A DNA stretch of 64,000 nucleotides from Stenotrophomonas ginsengisoli (GTDB lineage Bacteria; Pseudomonadota; Gammaproteobacteria; Xanthomonadales; Xanthomonadaceae). The DNA lies in the NCBI RefSeq assembly GCF_001431485.1, contig NZ_LDJM01000011.1:1-64000 (forward strand), in the 5' to 3' direction. The stretch's first letter is position 1; each line of letters starts with the position of its first letter. A program made the translations under genes and the position numbers. The notes under the pieces are model-generated. The model saw only the letters and a program-made list of their open reading frames with translations, was not told the origin of the DNA and did no database searches. Of this stretch, positions 35,593 through 46,210 are shown piece by piece.

Positions 35593-36336
35593 ATGACGCA
35601 GGTATCAGCAGGCGTGACCGTGCATCCGGCAAGGCAGCCGCTACCCGGGCCGGGCAGGGCTTGGCACTGGTTGACGCAGGGACTTGGCCTGTGGCGTGGC
35701 GCCCTCTGGCAGGGGCTGCTGCTGGCGTTGCTGCCGTTGATCTTCGAAGGCCTGCTGCAACTGCTGCCGGCGGTAGGCATCGTGCTTTCCAAGCTGCTCA
35801 CGCCGTTGGCCGGTGCGCTGGCCCTGTGGTGGTTGCATCGCCGATGCCAGCGTGCGGGCGGCTTGCCGGTGTACGGCCTGCCGGGCTGGCCGGTGGCCGT
35901 GGCCGTCATGCTGATGGGTCTTTTCGTGTTCGCCTGGCAGACCGCCGTGCTGGCCCTGCTTGCCGGGCCGGGCTGCGCGCTGTCGCTGCTGCAGGGCGAC
36001 ATGGCGGCGCTGGCAGGCCTGCGCTGGCCGTTGGCGCTGATGCTGGCCAGTGGCATGTTGCCGGCGGCCCTGCTCGGGCTGATGTCCATGCAGATGGTGC
36101 TGGGAGGGCAGTCGCTACAGGTTGCCTGGCGTTGGAATTGGTCGGTGGTGAAACGCTGTTGGCAGCCCTTGCTGGTGTGGCATGTGGTGCTGGCGCTGCT
36201 GTTGTTCAGTCTGTTGTGGTGGCCTTGGGGGCTGTTGCTGTTGGCACCGCTGGGGCTGCATGGCGGCTATGCGATGTGGTGCGACATCGTCAGCGGGCAG
36301 GCGGAGGACAGGCATGCTGCCGGCAGCGGTCTCTGA
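35593..36336 (+). CDS. Polytopic inner-membrane protein (BPSS1780-like)
   Basis: The 247-residue protein has about six hydrophobic helices, among them GLLLALLPLIFEGLLQLLPA, VVLALLLFSLLWW and a C-terminal GLLLLAPLGLHGGY. The layout resembles the BPSS1780 family of membrane proteins. ATG 35,593 follows AGGAG. Its 3' end overlaps the sigma-factor gene by 23 bp, so the two are probably co-transcribed. Function unknown. Confidence 0.6.
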   Translation: MTQVSAGVTVHPARQPLPGPGRAWHWLTQGLGLWRGALWQGLLLALLPLIFEGLLQLLPAVGIVLSKLLTPLAGALALWWLHRRCQRAGGLPVYGLPGWPVAVAVMLMGLFVFAWQTAVLALLAGPGCALSLLQGDMAALAGLRWPLALMLASGMLPAALLGLMSMQMVLGGQSLQVAWRWNWSVVKRCWQPLLVWHVVLALLLFSLLWWPWGLLLLAPLGLHGGYAMWCDIVSGQAEDRHAAGSGL

Positions 36337-36811
36337 GTTGCTGGCAGGGTACTTGCCGCTGCTGCGGCGTCTGGCGGCCGGTTACGCACGGCAGACCGGC
36401 GACCAGGAGGACCTGGTGCAGGAGATGGTCATTGCCCTGTGGAAGGCGCTGCCGCGCTGGCGTGGCCAGACCGCGTTGAGCCAGAAGGCGTTTGTGGCCC
36501 GGGTCGGGCAATACACCGCACTGCAATGGCTGCGCGCGCGTGAGCCGTCGCATGCCGACGAGTCCGTGCTCGAAACGCTTCCTTGCATGCAGGCCCGGCC
36601 TGACGCACAGGCAGAGGCGGGGCAACGCCAGGCCGCCCTGCTGTCGGCGGTGCGCGAGCTGCCCGATGGACAGCGTGAGTGCGTGCTGCTGGTGCTGGAA
36701 GGGTTCGACCATGGGCAAATCGCCGACATCCTGGGTGTGGCCATCAATACGGTGGATCAACGCCTGAGCCGGGCCCGGGCCCGGCTGCGCAACCAACTGG
36801 AGGGCAGCTGA
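36314..36811 (+). CDS. ECF-type RNA polymerase sigma factor
   Basis: The 165-residue protein has a sigma-2 region (QTGDQEDLVQEMVIALWKAL) and a sigma-4 HTH (FDHGQIADILGVAINTVDQRLSRA). This is the two-domain ECF layout. Regions 2 and 4 are joined by a linker with no other domain. It is sandwiched between two membrane-protein genes, overlapping both, which suggests signal input at the membrane. No nearby copy of a target promoter can be recognised. Confidence 0.85.
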   Translation: MLPAAVSELLAGYLPLLRRLAAGYARQTGDQEDLVQEMVIALWKALPRWRGQTALSQKAFVARVGQYTALQWLRAREPSHADESVLETLPCMQARPDAQAEAGQRQAALLSAVRELPDGQRECVLLVLEGFDHGQIADILGVAINTVDQRLSRARARLRNQLEGS

Positions 36812-37371
36812 TGAGTGAGCATGAGTGGGACGCCCTGGGGCAGCAGTGGCAACAGCAGGCACAGCCCGCGGCCGATGATGTGCGTACCCTGGAGGCGGCC
36901 CTGCACCATTACCGCCAGACATACCGGCGCGGGCTGTACGGCGATGGGTTCGGCCTGCTGGTGGTGGCCGGGCTGCTGGTCTGGACGCTTCTCGCCAAAC
37001 CGGGCCATGCCGTGATCCAGGCCGGGCTGACGCTGGTGTTGCTGCTGTGGCAAGGCGGGCTGTGGTGGCTGCGCCGGCATTGGGGGCTGGACCATGCCTG
37101 CAACGGGCTGCGCCAGATGCTTCTGGCCGACTTGCGCCTGGCACGTTATCGCCTGCTCTACCACGCTCTGGGCCTGCCGCTGGGCGCACTGATGCTGGCC
37201 TGGGCCTGGCCGCAATTGCCGCCGTTGGCTGGAACCGCACAGGCAAGGACGATGCTGGTGGCCGTCGCGCTGGGCAGTGTGGGTTATGCGCTGTGGGCGG
37301 GCTGGCAGGCCTGGCGCCGGATCTCACGGATGCGCGTTCAGTTGCAGCGGCTGGATGACGGCGAGGGCTGA
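36811..37371 (+). CDS. Membrane protein, candidate anti-sigma partner
   Basis: The 186-residue protein has an acidic soluble N-terminus of about 45 residues (TLEAALHHYRQTYRRGLYG). Four hydrophobic segments follow (near 47-62, 68-85, 116-134, 145-165) and a basic coiled end. It starts inside the sigma-factor stop codon (TGATG), so translation is coupled. A cytosolic tail followed by TM helices, encoded right after an ECF sigma, is the usual layout of an anti-sigma factor. I see no ZAS motif, so this is inference. Confidence 0.5.
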   Translation: MSEHEWDALGQQWQQQAQPAADDVRTLEAALHHYRQTYRRGLYGDGFGLLVVAGLLVWTLLAKPGHAVIQAGLTLVLLLWQGGLWWLRRHWGLDHACNGLRQMLLADLRLARYRLLYHALGLPLGALMLAWAWPQLPPLAGTAQARTMLVAVALGSVGYALWAGWQAWRRISRMRVQLQRLDDGEG

Positions 37372-37409
37372 ACGGATTGCCGTCATTTGCACGGGGGGAG
37401 GAGCGGTGG

Positions 37410-37437
37410 CTTGAATCATCGGCCGCTCGCCCCATCT
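37410..37437 (+). promoter_or_regulatory. Sigma-32 heat-shock promoter of hslVU
   Basis: CTTGAA at 37,410-37,415 and CCCCATCT at 37,430-37,437 match the sigma-32 -35 and -10 consensus, with a 14-base spacer. It lies 25 bases before the hslV start codon. Confidence 0.85.
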
Positions 37438-37462
37438 TGGGAATTCAACACGGAGTACCGCG

Positions 37463-38014
37463 ATGGATCCCAGCCAGAACCCCACTGTTTTTCATGCCAC
37501 CACCATCTGCTGCGTGCGTCGCGGCGACAAGGTGGCCATTGCCGGTGACGGCCAGGTGACCCTGGGCCACACGGTGATGAAGGGCAATGCACGCAAGGTG
37601 CGCCGGCTGGGCCGTGATGGCCAGGTGCTGGCCGGTTTTGCCGGTGCCGCTGCCGATGCCTTCACCCTGTTCGAACTGTTCGAGGCCAAGCTGGAAAAGC
37701 ACGGCCAGCTGACCCGTGCGGCGGTGGAGCTGGCCAAGGACTGGCGTACCGACCGCCGTTACGGAAAGCTCGAAGCCCTGCTGGCGGTGGCCGACCGCGA
37801 GACCTCGCTGATCATCAGCGGTACCGGTGATGTGATCGAGCCGGAGGACGGCATCATCGCCATCGGCTCGGGCGGCTCCTACGCCCTGAGCGCGGCGCGC
37901 GCGCTGCTGGCCCACACCGAGCTGGATGCCCGCACTGTGGCCAGCGAGGCGATCAACATCGCCGGCGGCATCTGCATCTACACCAACAAGAACGTGGTGG
38001 TCGAGGAGCTGTAA
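37463..38014 (+). CDS. hslV: ATP-dependent protease subunit HslV (ClpQ)
   Basis: The 183-residue threonine peptidase starts [20 protein letters not shown], and the mature N-terminal Thr is in the ATTI segment after a short propeptide. [13 protein letters not shown] and [15 protein letters not shown] are standard family motifs. HslV forms the proteolytic core that degrades misfolded proteins and specific regulators together with HslU, encoded 54 bp downstream. A sigma-32 promoter lies upstream. Confidence 0.95.
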   Translation: MDPSQNPTVFHATTICCVRRGDKVAIAGDGQVTLGHTVMKGNARKVRRLGRDGQVLAGFAGAAADAFTLFELFEAKLEKHGQLTRAAVELAKDWRTDRRYGKLEALLAVADRETSLIISGTGDVIEPEDGIIAIGSGGSYALSAARALLAHTELDARTVASEAINIAGGICIYTNKNVVVEEL

Positions 38015-38068
38015 GCCGCATGGCTTGCCGCATTCATCGCCCACGTTACTGTTACCCAGGAATTGCCC

Positions 38069-39445
38069 ATGAGCACCAAGATCGAAATCACTTCCGCCTC
38101 GATGACCCCGCGCGAGATCGTGCAGGAGCTGGACCGCCACATCGTCGGCCAGCACGACGCCAAGCGTGCGGTGGCCATTGCCCTGCGCAACCGCTGGCGC
38201 CGCATGCAGCTGGCACCGGAGCTGCGCAACGAGGTGATGCCCAAGAACATCCTGATGATCGGCCCCACCGGCGTGGGCAAGACCGAGATCGCGCGTCGCC
38301 TGGCCACCCTGGCCAATGCGCCGTTCGTCAAGGTCGAAGCCACCCGTTTCACCGAGGTCGGCTATGTCGGCAAGGATGTTGAGCAGATCATCCGCGACCT
38401 GGCCGACACCGCGGTCAAGCTGTACCGCGAGCAGGCCAAGGTGCGTGTGCGCGTGCAGGCTGAAGAAAAGGCCGAAGACCGCATCCTCGATGCACTGCTG
38501 CCGCGTCGCAGTGTTGGCATGGGCTTTGATGCCGAAGCCGCCCGCAACGAGCCGTCGGCAGCCGACAGCGAGACCCGGATCAAGTTCCGCCGCATGCTGC
38601 GCGCCGGTGAGCTGGACGCGCGCGAGATCGAGCTGGACCTGATGGCCAACATCAGCACCGACATCATGACCCCGCCGGGCATGGAGGAGATGGGCCAGCA
38701 GCTCAAGGCCATGTTCGCCAACCTGGGCAACAGCAAGGCCAGCAAGCGCACTTTGACCATTGCCGCGGCACGTCCGCTGCTGATCGAGGAGGAGGCCGCC
38801 AAGCTGGTCAACGAGGAAGACATCCGCGCCGCGGCGATCGAGGCCTGCGAGCAGCACGGCATTGTCTTCATCGACGAGATCGACAAGGTCGCCAAGCGCA
38901 GCGATGCCGGCAGCAATGGCGGTGATGTCAGCCGCGAGGGCGTGCAGCGCGACCTGCTGCCACTGGTGGAAGGCTCCAATGTCTCCACCAAGTACGGCAC
39001 GGTGAAGACCGACCACATCCTGTTCATTGCCTCCGGTGCCTTCCACCTGGCCAAGCCGAGCGACCTGATCCCGGAACTGCAGGGCCGCTTCCCGATCCGG
39101 GTCGAGCTGGGCGCGTTGAGCAAGGAGGACTTCGTGCGCATCCTGACCGAGCCCAAGGCCGCCCTGACCAAGCAGTACATCGCCCTGATGGGCACCGAAG
39201 GGGTGCAGGTGGAATTCACCGCCGAGGCGGTGGACCGCCTGGCCGAAATCGCCGCCCAGGTCAACGAACGCCAGGAGAACATCGGTGCGCGTCGCCTGCA
39301 CACGGTGCTGGAGCGCTTGCTGGACAAGCTCAGCTTCGAGGCCCCGGACCGCGACGGCCAGCAGGTGCGCATCGATGCGGCCTTCGTCGACAGCCATCTG
39401 GGCGAGCTGGTCAGGGATCCGGACCTGAGCCGTTACATCCTGTAA
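38069..39445 (+). CDS. hslU: ATP-dependent protease ATPase HslU (ClpY)
   Basis: The 458-residue AAA+ ATPase has [17 protein letters not shown], Walker A GPTGVGKT, the pore-type GYVGKD loop, Walker [11 protein letters not shown], the arginine-finger segment [10 protein letters not shown] and the C-terminal docking end LSRYIL. HslU unfolds substrates into HslV. ATG 38,069 has AGGAA seven bases upstream. A terminator follows the gene. Confidence 0.95.
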   Translation: MSTKIEITSASMTPREIVQELDRHIVGQHDAKRAVAIALRNRWRRMQLAPELRNEVMPKNILMIGPTGVGKTEIARRLATLANAPFVKVEATRFTEVGYVGKDVEQIIRDLADTAVKLYREQAKVRVRVQAEEKAEDRILDALLPRRSVGMGFDAEAARNEPSAADSETRIKFRRMLRAGELDAREIELDLMANISTDIMTPPGMEEMGQQLKAMFANLGNSKASKRTLTIAAARPLLIEEEAAKLVNEEDIRAAAIEACEQHGIVFIDEIDKVAKRSDAGSNGGDVSREGVQRDLLPLVEGSNVSTKYGTVKTDHILFIASGAFHLAKPSDLIPELQGRFPIRVELGALSKEDFVRILTEPKAALTKQYIALMGTEGVQVEFTAEAVDRLAEIAAQVNERQENIGARRLHTVLERLLDKLSFEAPDRDGQQVRIDAAFVDSHLGELVRDPDLSRYIL

Positions 39446-39468
39446 ACAGCACGACAGTCTTCATGACG

Positions 39469-39499
39469 ACGGGGCGGCCATTGGCCGCCCCGTTTTTTT
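39469..39499. terminator. Bidirectional terminator hslU/smeT
   Basis: The perfect hairpin CGGGGCGGCCATTGGCCGCCCCG is followed by TTTTTTT. It lies between the convergent hslU and smeT genes. Confidence 0.85.
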
Positions 39500-39524
39500 G
39501 CATTGCCGTGGTTGTCAGCCCGCC

Positions 39525-40181
39525 TCAGGCGGCAGGTGCCGGGTCCAGTTGGCCCGGGGTGAAGCTGTCGGCACTGACCAGGGTGCTGAGCAGGGCATCC
39601 AGCGCGGCCATGCCATCGCGGTACATGTCGATCGACTCGGGCTGGAAGATGCGGTTGTAGAGCACGCCGGTCAGGATGATGTGGAGCATGCGCGCGGCGT
39701 GGTCGGCCGTCACCCCGCTGCGCAGCTGGCCCAGCACGTTGGCGCGGTTCAGGGCACTGATGATCAGTGCATTGCAGTCCTTGAAGCCATCGGCGTGGGT
39801 CTGGCGCAGGATCTGGCTCTCGTTGGACAGGTCGTTGCGCAGCATCAGCTCGAGCAGGCCACGCAGGCGGGGGCTGGCTTCCAGCTCGCGCCACGAATTG
39901 AGGAAGGCCGCGCGCAGGTCCTGGACCGGCGTGTTGCGGGTGGCCGAGGAGGCCCACTCCAGTTTCTGCATGAAGGGCACACGGCAGCGGGTGATCACCG
40001 CGGCCAGGACCTCGCTCTTGTTCTTGAAGTGCCAGTACACCGCGCCGCGCGAGAAACCGGCGCGCGCAGCGATCTTCTCCAGCGAGGTGGCCGCGATTCC
40101 GTTTTCCTGGAAACAGGCTTCGGCAGCATCAAGGATGCCGTCGCGTGTGGCCTGGGTTTCCTCTTTGGTCTTGCGTGCCAT
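39525..40181 (-). CDS. smeT: TetR-family repressor SmeT
   Basis: The 218-residue repressor has a TetR HTH (GFSRGAVYWHFKNKSEVLAA) and an AcrR/TtgR-like C-terminal ligand domain (LMLRNDLSNESQILRQTHAD). It is transcribed divergently from smeDEF, the arrangement known in Stenotrophomonas, where SmeT represses the SmeDEF efflux pump. Loss of SmeT raises pump expression and resistance to several drugs. No truncation is visible. The 207-bp divergent region holds an operator-like palindrome. Confidence 0.93.
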   Translation of the reverse strand: MARKTKEETQATRDGILDAAEACFQENGIAATSLEKIAARAGFSRGAVYWHFKNKSEVLAAVITRCRVPFMQKLEWASSATRNTPVQDLRAAFLNSWRELEASPRLRGLLELMLRNDLSNESQILRQTHADGFKDCNALIISALNRANVLGQLRSGVTADHAARMLHIILTGVLYNRIFQPESIDMYRDGMAALDALLSTLVSADSFTPGQLDPAPAA

Positions 40182-40230
40182 GGGAAAGTGTGTGCAGCTT
40201 CGGAAAATGAATGTTTGCAGAGTCTAACGC

Positions 40231-40260
40231 GTAACAAACAGACGTGCATGTATGTATACT
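40231..40260. promoter_or_regulatory. Probable SmeT operator
   Basis: The stretch around GTAACAAACAGACGTGCATG and TATGTATACT contains ACAaACAgACGTGCATGTATGT, an imperfect palindrome. It lies between smeT and smeD, where the known SmeT operator of Stenotrophomonas maltophilia is found. It probably overlaps both divergent promoters. The assignment rests on position and symmetry. Confidence 0.6.
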
Positions 40261-40388
40261 GAGCCCCTTGTCCCTGTGGGGTCGGGGTAGTCATTACCGG
40301 CACCCGGGGCGCAACCCGCTTCACTCGGCACTAGGCCCGTTTTTGGCATGGTGCCGCATGCCCAATTTTCCATTGTGAGCACTCCTCC

Positions 40389-41579
40389 ATGTTGCCTTCA
40401 CGTTTTCGTACCGTCACCCTGGCCGCCGCGCTTGCCGTCTCCCTTGCCGCCTGTGGTGGCGCACCGCAGGGCCCGCAGCAGGGCCCCGGCCAGGTCACCG
40501 TGGTGACCCTGAAGACCGAAACGATCAATCTCGACCGCGAACTGCCCGGCCGCACCTCGGCCTACCAGGTGGCCGAAGTACGGCCGCAGGTCAGCGGCAT
40601 CATCGCCCGTCGCCTGTTTGTCGAGGGCAGCGAGGTCAAGGCTGGCCAGCCGCTGTACCAGATCGAGGATGCGACCTACCGCGCCGCCGCCGCCAGCGCC
40701 CAGGCCCAGGTCGAACGCGCCAGCGCCAATGCCGAGCAGGCCCGCCTGGCCGCCCGCCGTATCGGCGAGCTGGCCCGCATCAACGCGGTCAGCGCGCAGG
40801 AAAACGAGAACGCGCAGGCTGCCTTGAAGACCGCCGAGGCCGACCTGGCCGCCGCGCGCGCCTCGCTGCAGCAGGCCAATGTAACCCTGGGCTATGCCCG
40901 CATCACCTCGCCGATCAGCGGCCGCATCGGCAAGTCCGCGGTCACCCAGGGCGCCCTGGTAACCGCCAACCAGGCCGATGCGCTGGCTGTGGTCAACCAG
41001 CTGGATCCGATCTATGTGGACCTGACCCAGTCGGCTGCCGAGCTGACCCAGCTGCGTCGTGACATGGCTGCCGGCAAGTTGCAGGCCAACAGCCAGATGC
41101 CGGTTAGCATCCTTCTGGATGACGGCAGCACCTATGCCCACCAGGGCGTGCTGGAGTCCTCCGAAGTCAGCGTTGACCCGTCCACCGGCAGCTTCGGCAT
41201 GCGGGTCAAGGTTGACAATCCCGATGGCCTGCTGATGCCGGGCATGTACGTGCGTGCGGCCATTGGTACCGGTACCCGTGACCAGGCGCTGCTGGTGCCG
41301 ATGCAGGGCGTGCAGCGTGATGCCAAGGGCAACACCTCCTCGATGGTGGTCGATGCCGAAGGCAAGGTCGCCTCGCGCCCGATCCAGGTCAGCCAGGCCA
41401 TCGGTGACAAGTGGCTGGTCGAAGGCGGCCTGGTCGCTGGCGACAAGGTGATCGTCGAAGGCCTGCAGAAGATTGGCGTCGGCATGCCGGTCAATGCCAC
41501 CGAGAAGGGTGCCGAACCGGCAGCCCCCGCCGACGCAGCCCAGGCTGCGGCCGCCGCTGCGCCGGCTGACGCGAAGTAA
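40389..41579 (+). CDS. smeD: Efflux RND periplasmic adaptor SmeD
   Basis: The 396-residue lipoprotein has lipobox LAAC, and then a membrane-fusion-protein body. A biotinyl-lipoyl half begins REL...ISGRIGKSAVTQGALVTANQ, with coiled-coil arms near 100-165, a beta-barrel and the membrane-proximal domain. It joins SmeE to the outer-membrane channel SmeF. The Ala-rich C-terminal tail is low complexity. It is the first gene of smeDEF, 12 bp from smeE. Confidence 0.93.
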   Translation: MLPSRFRTVTLAAALAVSLAACGGAPQGPQQGPGQVTVVTLKTETINLDRELPGRTSAYQVAEVRPQVSGIIARRLFVEGSEVKAGQPLYQIEDATYRAAAASAQAQVERASANAEQARLAARRIGELARINAVSAQENENAQAALKTAEADLAAARASLQQANVTLGYARITSPISGRIGKSAVTQGALVTANQADALAVVNQLDPIYVDLTQSAAELTQLRRDMAAGKLQANSQMPVSILLDDGSTYAHQGVLESSEVSVDPSTGSFGMRVKVDNPDGLLMPGMYVRAAIGTGTRDQALLVPMQGVQRDAKGNTSSMVVDAEGKVASRPIQVSQAIGDKWLVEGGLVAGDKVIVEGLQKIGVGMPVNATEKGAEPAAPADAAQAAAAAAPADAK

Positions 41580-41591
41580 GCGGAGACTTCC

Positions 41592-44500
41592 ATGGCACGT
41601 TTCTTTATCGATCGCCCCATCTTTGCGTGGGTGATCGCCTTGATCATCATGCTTGCCGGCGCCCTGGCCGTGTTCAAGCTGCCGGTCTCGATGTACCCGG
41701 CCGTGGCACCGCCATCGGTCGAAATCACCGCCACCTACCCGGGTGCGTCGGCCAAGGTGGTGGAGGACTCGGTGACCCAGATCATCGAGCAGAACATGAA
41801 GGGCATCGATGGTCTGATGTACTTCTCCTCCAACAGCGCCGGCAACGGCCGCGCCACCATCACCCTGACCTTCCAGAGTGGTACCGATCCGGACATCGCC
41901 CAGGTCCAGGTGCAGAACAAGCTGCAGCTGGCCACTCCGTTGTTGCCGCAAGCGGTGCAGCAGCAGGGCGTGAATGTGGCCAAGGCCTCCAAGAGCTTCC
42001 TGCAGGTGGCCGCGTTCGTGTCCGAAGACGGCTCGATGGATGCCAACGACATCGCCGACTACGTCAGCTCCAACGTGGCCGACCCGCTCAGCCGTGTGCC
42101 GGGCGTGGGCTCGATCCAGGTGTTCGGTGGCAAGTACGCCATGCGCATCTGGCTGGACCCCAACAAGCTGCAGGCCTACAAGCTGTCGGTGGATGAGGTG
42201 GCTGCGGCCATCCGTGGCCAGAATGCCCAGGTGGCCATCGGCCAGCTCGGCGGCGCGCCGTCGATCCAGGGCCAGCAGCTCAACGCCACCATCAATGCGC
42301 AGGAACGCCTGCAGACCCCGGAACAGTTCCGCAACATCGTCGTGCGCAGCAGTGATGCCGGCAGCGAACTGCGCCTGGGTGATGTGGCCCGTGTCGAGCT
42401 CGGTGCCGAGACCTACGATTTTGTGACCCGTTTCGACGGCAAGCCGTCCACCGGTATTGCCATCACCCTGGCCTCCGGCGCCAACGCGCTGGATACCGCC
42501 GAGGGTGTGAACCAGACCCTGAAGGAACTGGAAGCCGGTTTCCCGGCCGGCCTGAAGTCGGTGGTGGCCTATGACACCACCCCGTTCGTCAAGGTGTCGA
42601 TCAAGGGCGTGATCAAGACCCTGCTCGAAGCCGTGGTGCTGGTCTTCCTGGTGATGTACCTGTTCCTGCAGAACTTCCGCGCCACCCTGATCCCGACCAT
42701 CGCCGTGCCGGTGGTGCTGCTGGGTACCTTCGGCGTGCTGTCGGCACTGGGCTTCTCGATCAACATGCTGACCATGTTCGCCATGGTGCTGGCCATCGGC
42801 CTGCTGGTGGACGATGCCATCGTGGTGGTGGAAAACGTCGAGCGCATCATGGCCGAGGAAGGCCTGTCGCCGCTGGAAGCCACCCGCAAGTCGATGGACC
42901 AGATCACCGGCGCCCTGGTGGGTATCGGCCTGGTGCTGTCGGCCGTGTTCGTGCCGATGGCCTTCATGGATGGCGCCACCGGCGTGATCTACCGCCAGTT
43001 CTCGGCCACCATCGTTTCGGCGATGGCCCTGTCGGTGATCGTGGCCATCGTGCTGACCCCGGCACTGTGCGCGACCATGCTCAAGCCGCTGCCCAAGGGC
43101 GAGCACCACGTCAAGCACACCGGTTTGCTGGGGCGCTTCTTTGACTGGTTCAACGGCTTCTTTGACCGCACCTCCGGCAAGTACCAGGGCGGCGTGCGCG
43201 GCATCCTGGCCCGTCCGGGTCGTTTCATGGCGGTCTTTGTCGCCTTGGCCGTGGTGATGGGCGTGCTGTTTGCACGCCTGCCCAGTTCGTTCCTGCCCAA
43301 CGAGGACCAGGGCATCCTGATGGCGATGGTCTCCACCCCGGTGGGCGCCACCCAGGAACGTACCCTGGAGTCGATCGCCAAGCTGGAAAACCACTTCCTG
43401 GAAAATGAATCGGAACTGGTGGAGTCGGTGTTCTCGGTGCAGGGCTTCAGCTTTGCCGGCATGGGCCAGAACTCCGGTATGGCCTTCATCAAGCTCAAGG
43501 ACTGGGAAGAGCGCAAGCAGGCCGACCAGCAGGTCACTGCGGTGGCCGGGCGCGCGATGGGCGCGCTGATGCAGGTCAAGGACGCCTTCATCTTCGCCTT
43601 TGCTCCGCCGGCGATGACCGAGCTGGGTGTGGGCAACGGCTACACCTTCTTCCTGAAGGACATGACCGGCCAGGGCCACGAGGCCCTCACTGCCGCACGC
43701 AACCAGTTGCTGGGCATGACCGGGCAGAGTGACAAGCTGGTCAATGTGCGCCCGAACGGCCAGGACGACACCCCGCAGCTGCGTCTGGACATCGACCCGG
43801 CAAAGGCCGGCGCGCATGACCTGAGCATGGCCACCATCAACTCCACCCTGGCCACTGCCTGGGGCTCGAGCTACATCGATGACTTCATCGACCGTGGCCG
43901 GGTCAAGCGCGTCTACCTGCAGGCTGACCAGGACTTCCGCATGACCCCGGAAGACTTCCACCTGTGGTCGGTGAAGAACAGCAAGGGCGAGATGGTGCCG
44001 TTCAGCGCCTTCGCCACCTATCACTGGGATTACGGTTCCCCACGTCTGGAGCGCTACAACGGCGTCAGCGCGGTGGAAATCCAGGGCGAGGCTGCCCCGG
44101 GTGTGGCCTCCGGTGATGCAATGGACGAGGTCGAAAAGCTGTCCAAGCAGCTGCCGCCAGGCTTCAGCATCGAATGGACGGCCCTGTCCTACCAGGAACG
44201 TGCTGCCGGCAACCAGACCCCGATGCTGTATGCGTTGTCGCTGATCGTGGTGTTCCTGTGCCTTGCCGCCCTGTATGAGAGCTGGTCGGTGCCGACGGCC
44301 GTGTTGCTGGTGGCGCCGCTGGGTATCCTGGGTGCAGTGCTGGCCAACACCATGCGCGGCATGGAGCGCGACATCTACTTCCAGGTGGCGATGCTGACCA
44401 CCGTCGGCCTGACCTCCAAGAACGCGATCCTGATCGTGGAATTTGCCAAGGAGCATCTGGAAGCCGGCGCCAATGTTATCGATGCGACCATGCACGCCGT

Positions 44501-44732
44501 GCGTGACCGTCTGCGCCCGATCATCATGACCTCGCTGGCCTTCGGCCTGGGCGTGCTGCCGCTGGCCATCGCTTCCGGTGCCGGTTCCGGCGCCCAGCGT
44601 GCCATCGGTACCGGTGTGCTCGGTGGCATGGTGGTGGGTACCTTCCTGGGTGTGTTCTTCATCCCGCTGTTCTTCGTGGTGATCCAGCGCCTGTTCAACC
44701 GCAACAAGAACAAGGAGTCCAACCATGGCTAA
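41592..44732 (+). CDS. smeE: Efflux RND permease SmeE
   Basis: The 1046-residue inner-membrane proton/drug antiporter has RND repeats. It starts [21 protein letters not shown]. The [16 protein letters not shown] segment in TM4 carries the proton-relay Asp pair, and [15 protein letters not shown] is in the second half. Large periplasmic loops follow TM1 and TM7. It exports quinolones, tetracyclines, chloramphenicol and biocides in Stenotrophomonas. Length is normal and no frameshift is seen. Its end overlaps smeF by 8 bp. Confidence 0.95.
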   Translation: MARFFIDRPIFAWVIALIIMLAGALAVFKLPVSMYPAVAPPSVEITATYPGASAKVVEDSVTQIIEQNMKGIDGLMYFSSNSAGNGRATITLTFQSGTDPDIAQVQVQNKLQLATPLLPQAVQQQGVNVAKASKSFLQVAAFVSEDGSMDANDIADYVSSNVADPLSRVPGVGSIQVFGGKYAMRIWLDPNKLQAYKLSVDEVAAAIRGQNAQVAIGQLGGAPSIQGQQLNATINAQERLQTPEQFRNIVVRSSDAGSELRLGDVARVELGAETYDFVTRFDGKPSTGIAITLASGANALDTAEGVNQTLKELEAGFPAGLKSVVAYDTTPFVKVSIKGVIKTLLEAVVLVFLVMYLFLQNFRATLIPTIAVPVVLLGTFGVLSALGFSINMLTMFAMVLAIGLLVDDAIVVVENVERIMAEEGLSPLEATRKSMDQITGALVGIGLVLSAVFVPMAFMDGATGVIYRQFSATIVSAMALSVIVAIVLTPALCATMLKPLPKGEHHVKHTGLLGRFFDWFNGFFDRTSGKYQGGVRGILARPGRFMAVFVALAVVMGVLFARLPSSFLPNEDQGILMAMVSTPVGATQERTLESIAKLENHFLENESELVESVFSVQGFSFAGMGQNSGMAFIKLKDWEERKQADQQVTAVAGRAMGALMQVKDAFIFAFAPPAMTELGVGNGYTFFLKDMTGQGHEALTAARNQLLGMTGQSDKLVNVRPNGQDDTPQLRLDIDPAKAGAHDLSMATINSTLATAWGSSYIDDFIDRGRVKRVYLQADQDFRMTPEDFHLWSVKNSKGEMVPFSAFATYHWDYGSPRLERYNGVSAVEIQGEAAPGVASGDAMDEVEKLSKQLPPGFSIEWTALSYQERAAGNQTPMLYALSLIVVFLCLAALYESWSVPTAVLLVAPLGILGAVLANTMRGMERDIYFQVAMLTTVGLTSKNAILIVEFAKEHLEAGANVIDATMHAVRDRLRPIIMTSLAFGLGVLPLAIASGAGSGAQRAIGTGVLGGMVVGTFLGVFFIPLFFVVIQRLFNRNKNKESNHG

Positions 44733-46137
44733 GTTGAAGACCTCGGCCATGGCCCTGGCAATTGCCGTGGCTTTCACCGGCTGTGCAATGCTCGAGCCGC
44801 GTCTGCCGGCCGCCCAGGCTGACATCCCGGTCAGCTGGCCGTTGCCCGAAGCCGGCAGCGCGCCGGTGGCCGATGCCCCGAGCGTGGCCGACATCGGCTG
44901 GCGTGACTTCTTTGTCGACGAGCGCCTGGAGCAGGTCATCGCCCAGGCCCTGGAAAACAACCGCGACCTGCGCGTGGCCGTGCTCAATGTCGAGCGTGCC
45001 CAGGCCCAGTACCGCATCGCCCGTGCCGACCGTGTGCCGGCCCTGGGCGTGACCGGGCAGATGGAACGGGTGGGCGGTGATGTGCCCACCACCGAGCAGT
45101 ACAGCGTCACCCTCGGGGTGTCGGCGTTCGAGCTGGACCTGTTCGGCCGTGTGCGCAACCTCAGCCACGCCGCGTTGCAGCGTTACCTGTCCACCGAGCA
45201 GTCGCAGCGTTCGGCCCAGCTGGCCCTGGTGGCCCAGGTGGCCGGCAGCTGGCTGTCGTTGGGGGCTGACGAGCAGGCCCTGAGCATTGCCCGCGACACC
45301 CTGACCAGCTACGAAGAGTCGCTGGGCCTGGCCGAGAAGATGTTCGAGTTCGGTGCCACCTCGGCCCTGCAGCTCAACCAGACCCGTACCCTGGTCGAAT
45401 CGGCCCGTGCCGATGTGGCCCGCTACACCGGCCAGGTCGCCCAGGGCCGCAATGCCCTGAACCTGCTGGTCGGCCAGCCGGTGGATGCCTCGTTGCTGCC
45501 CACCGAACTGGACCTGGCCAGCAGTGGCATCGATGCCTTGCCGGCGGGGGTGCCGTCGGATGTGCTGCTGCGCCGTCCCGATGTGATGGCGGCCGAGTAC
45601 CAGCTGCGCAGTGCCAATGCCAACATCGGTGCCGCACGGGCGGCGTTCTTCCCGTCGATCCGCCTGACCGGCGGGGTGGGCAGTGCCAGTGGCGAGTTGT
45701 CCGGGCTGTTCGAGTCGGGCACCAAGATCTGGAGCTTCACCCCGCAGATCAGCCTGCCGATCTTCCAGGGCGGCGCCCTGCGCGCCAACCTGGGCATGGC
45801 CAATGCCGACCGTGACATCGCCCTGGCCCAGTACGAGAAGGCGATCCAGAGCGGTTTTGCCGAAGTGGCTGACGGCCTGGCCCTGAGCCAGACCCTGGCC
45901 CAGCAGCGCACGGCGATGGAAGCCCTGCTGGCCGCCGCGCAGCAGGCCCATGACCTGTCCCAGGCCCGCTATGACGCCGGCATGGACAGCTTCCTGGTCC
46001 TGCTCGATGCCCGTCGCAACCTGTATTCGGCCCGTCAGGGGCTGGTGGCCGTGCAGCTGGCCGAGCAGGCCAACCGCATCGGCCTGTACAAGGCGTTGGG
46101 TGGTGGCTGGGTGGAAACGGCTGGCACCACGCCGTAA
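44725..46137 (+). CDS. smeF: Outer-membrane efflux channel SmeF
   Basis: The 470-residue TolC-type factor of the NodT family has a lipoprotein signal ending FTGC. Two homologous OEP repeats include [16 protein letters not shown]. It is encoded as the last gene of smeDEF, overlapping smeE, and a hairpin terminator follows. It provides the outer-membrane duct for SmeDE. Confidence 0.93.
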   Translation: MAKLKTSAMALAIAVAFTGCAMLEPRLPAAQADIPVSWPLPEAGSAPVADAPSVADIGWRDFFVDERLEQVIAQALENNRDLRVAVLNVERAQAQYRIARADRVPALGVTGQMERVGGDVPTTEQYSVTLGVSAFELDLFGRVRNLSHAALQRYLSTEQSQRSAQLALVAQVAGSWLSLGADEQALSIARDTLTSYEESLGLAEKMFEFGATSALQLNQTRTLVESARADVARYTGQVAQGRNALNLLVGQPVDASLLPTELDLASSGIDALPAGVPSDVLLRRPDVMAAEYQLRSANANIGAARAAFFPSIRLTGGVGSASGELSGLFESGTKIWSFTPQISLPIFQGGALRANLGMANADRDIALAQYEKAIQSGFAEVADGLALSQTLAQQRTAMEALLAAAQQAHDLSQARYDAGMDSFLVLLDARRNLYSARQGLVAVQLAEQANRIGLYKALGGGWVETAGTTP

Positions 46138-46159
46138 CCATGCCGGGTTGATGTACAGC

Positions 46160-46187
46160 AAAAGGCCGCCTGCGAGGGCGGCCTTTT
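46160..46187. terminator. Terminator after smeF
   Basis: The hairpin AAAAGGCCGCC-TGCGA-GGGCGGCCTTTT ends the smeDEF transcript and also faces the convergent deaminase gene. Confidence 0.8.
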
Positions 46188-46210
46188 GTGTTGCAGGGCG
46201 GCGGCGCTGC

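Noticed and set aside
40398-45158. Very long open frame antisense to smeDEF
   Set aside because: It mirrors the high third-position GC of the real genes, has no domain match, and overlaps three intact efflux genes.
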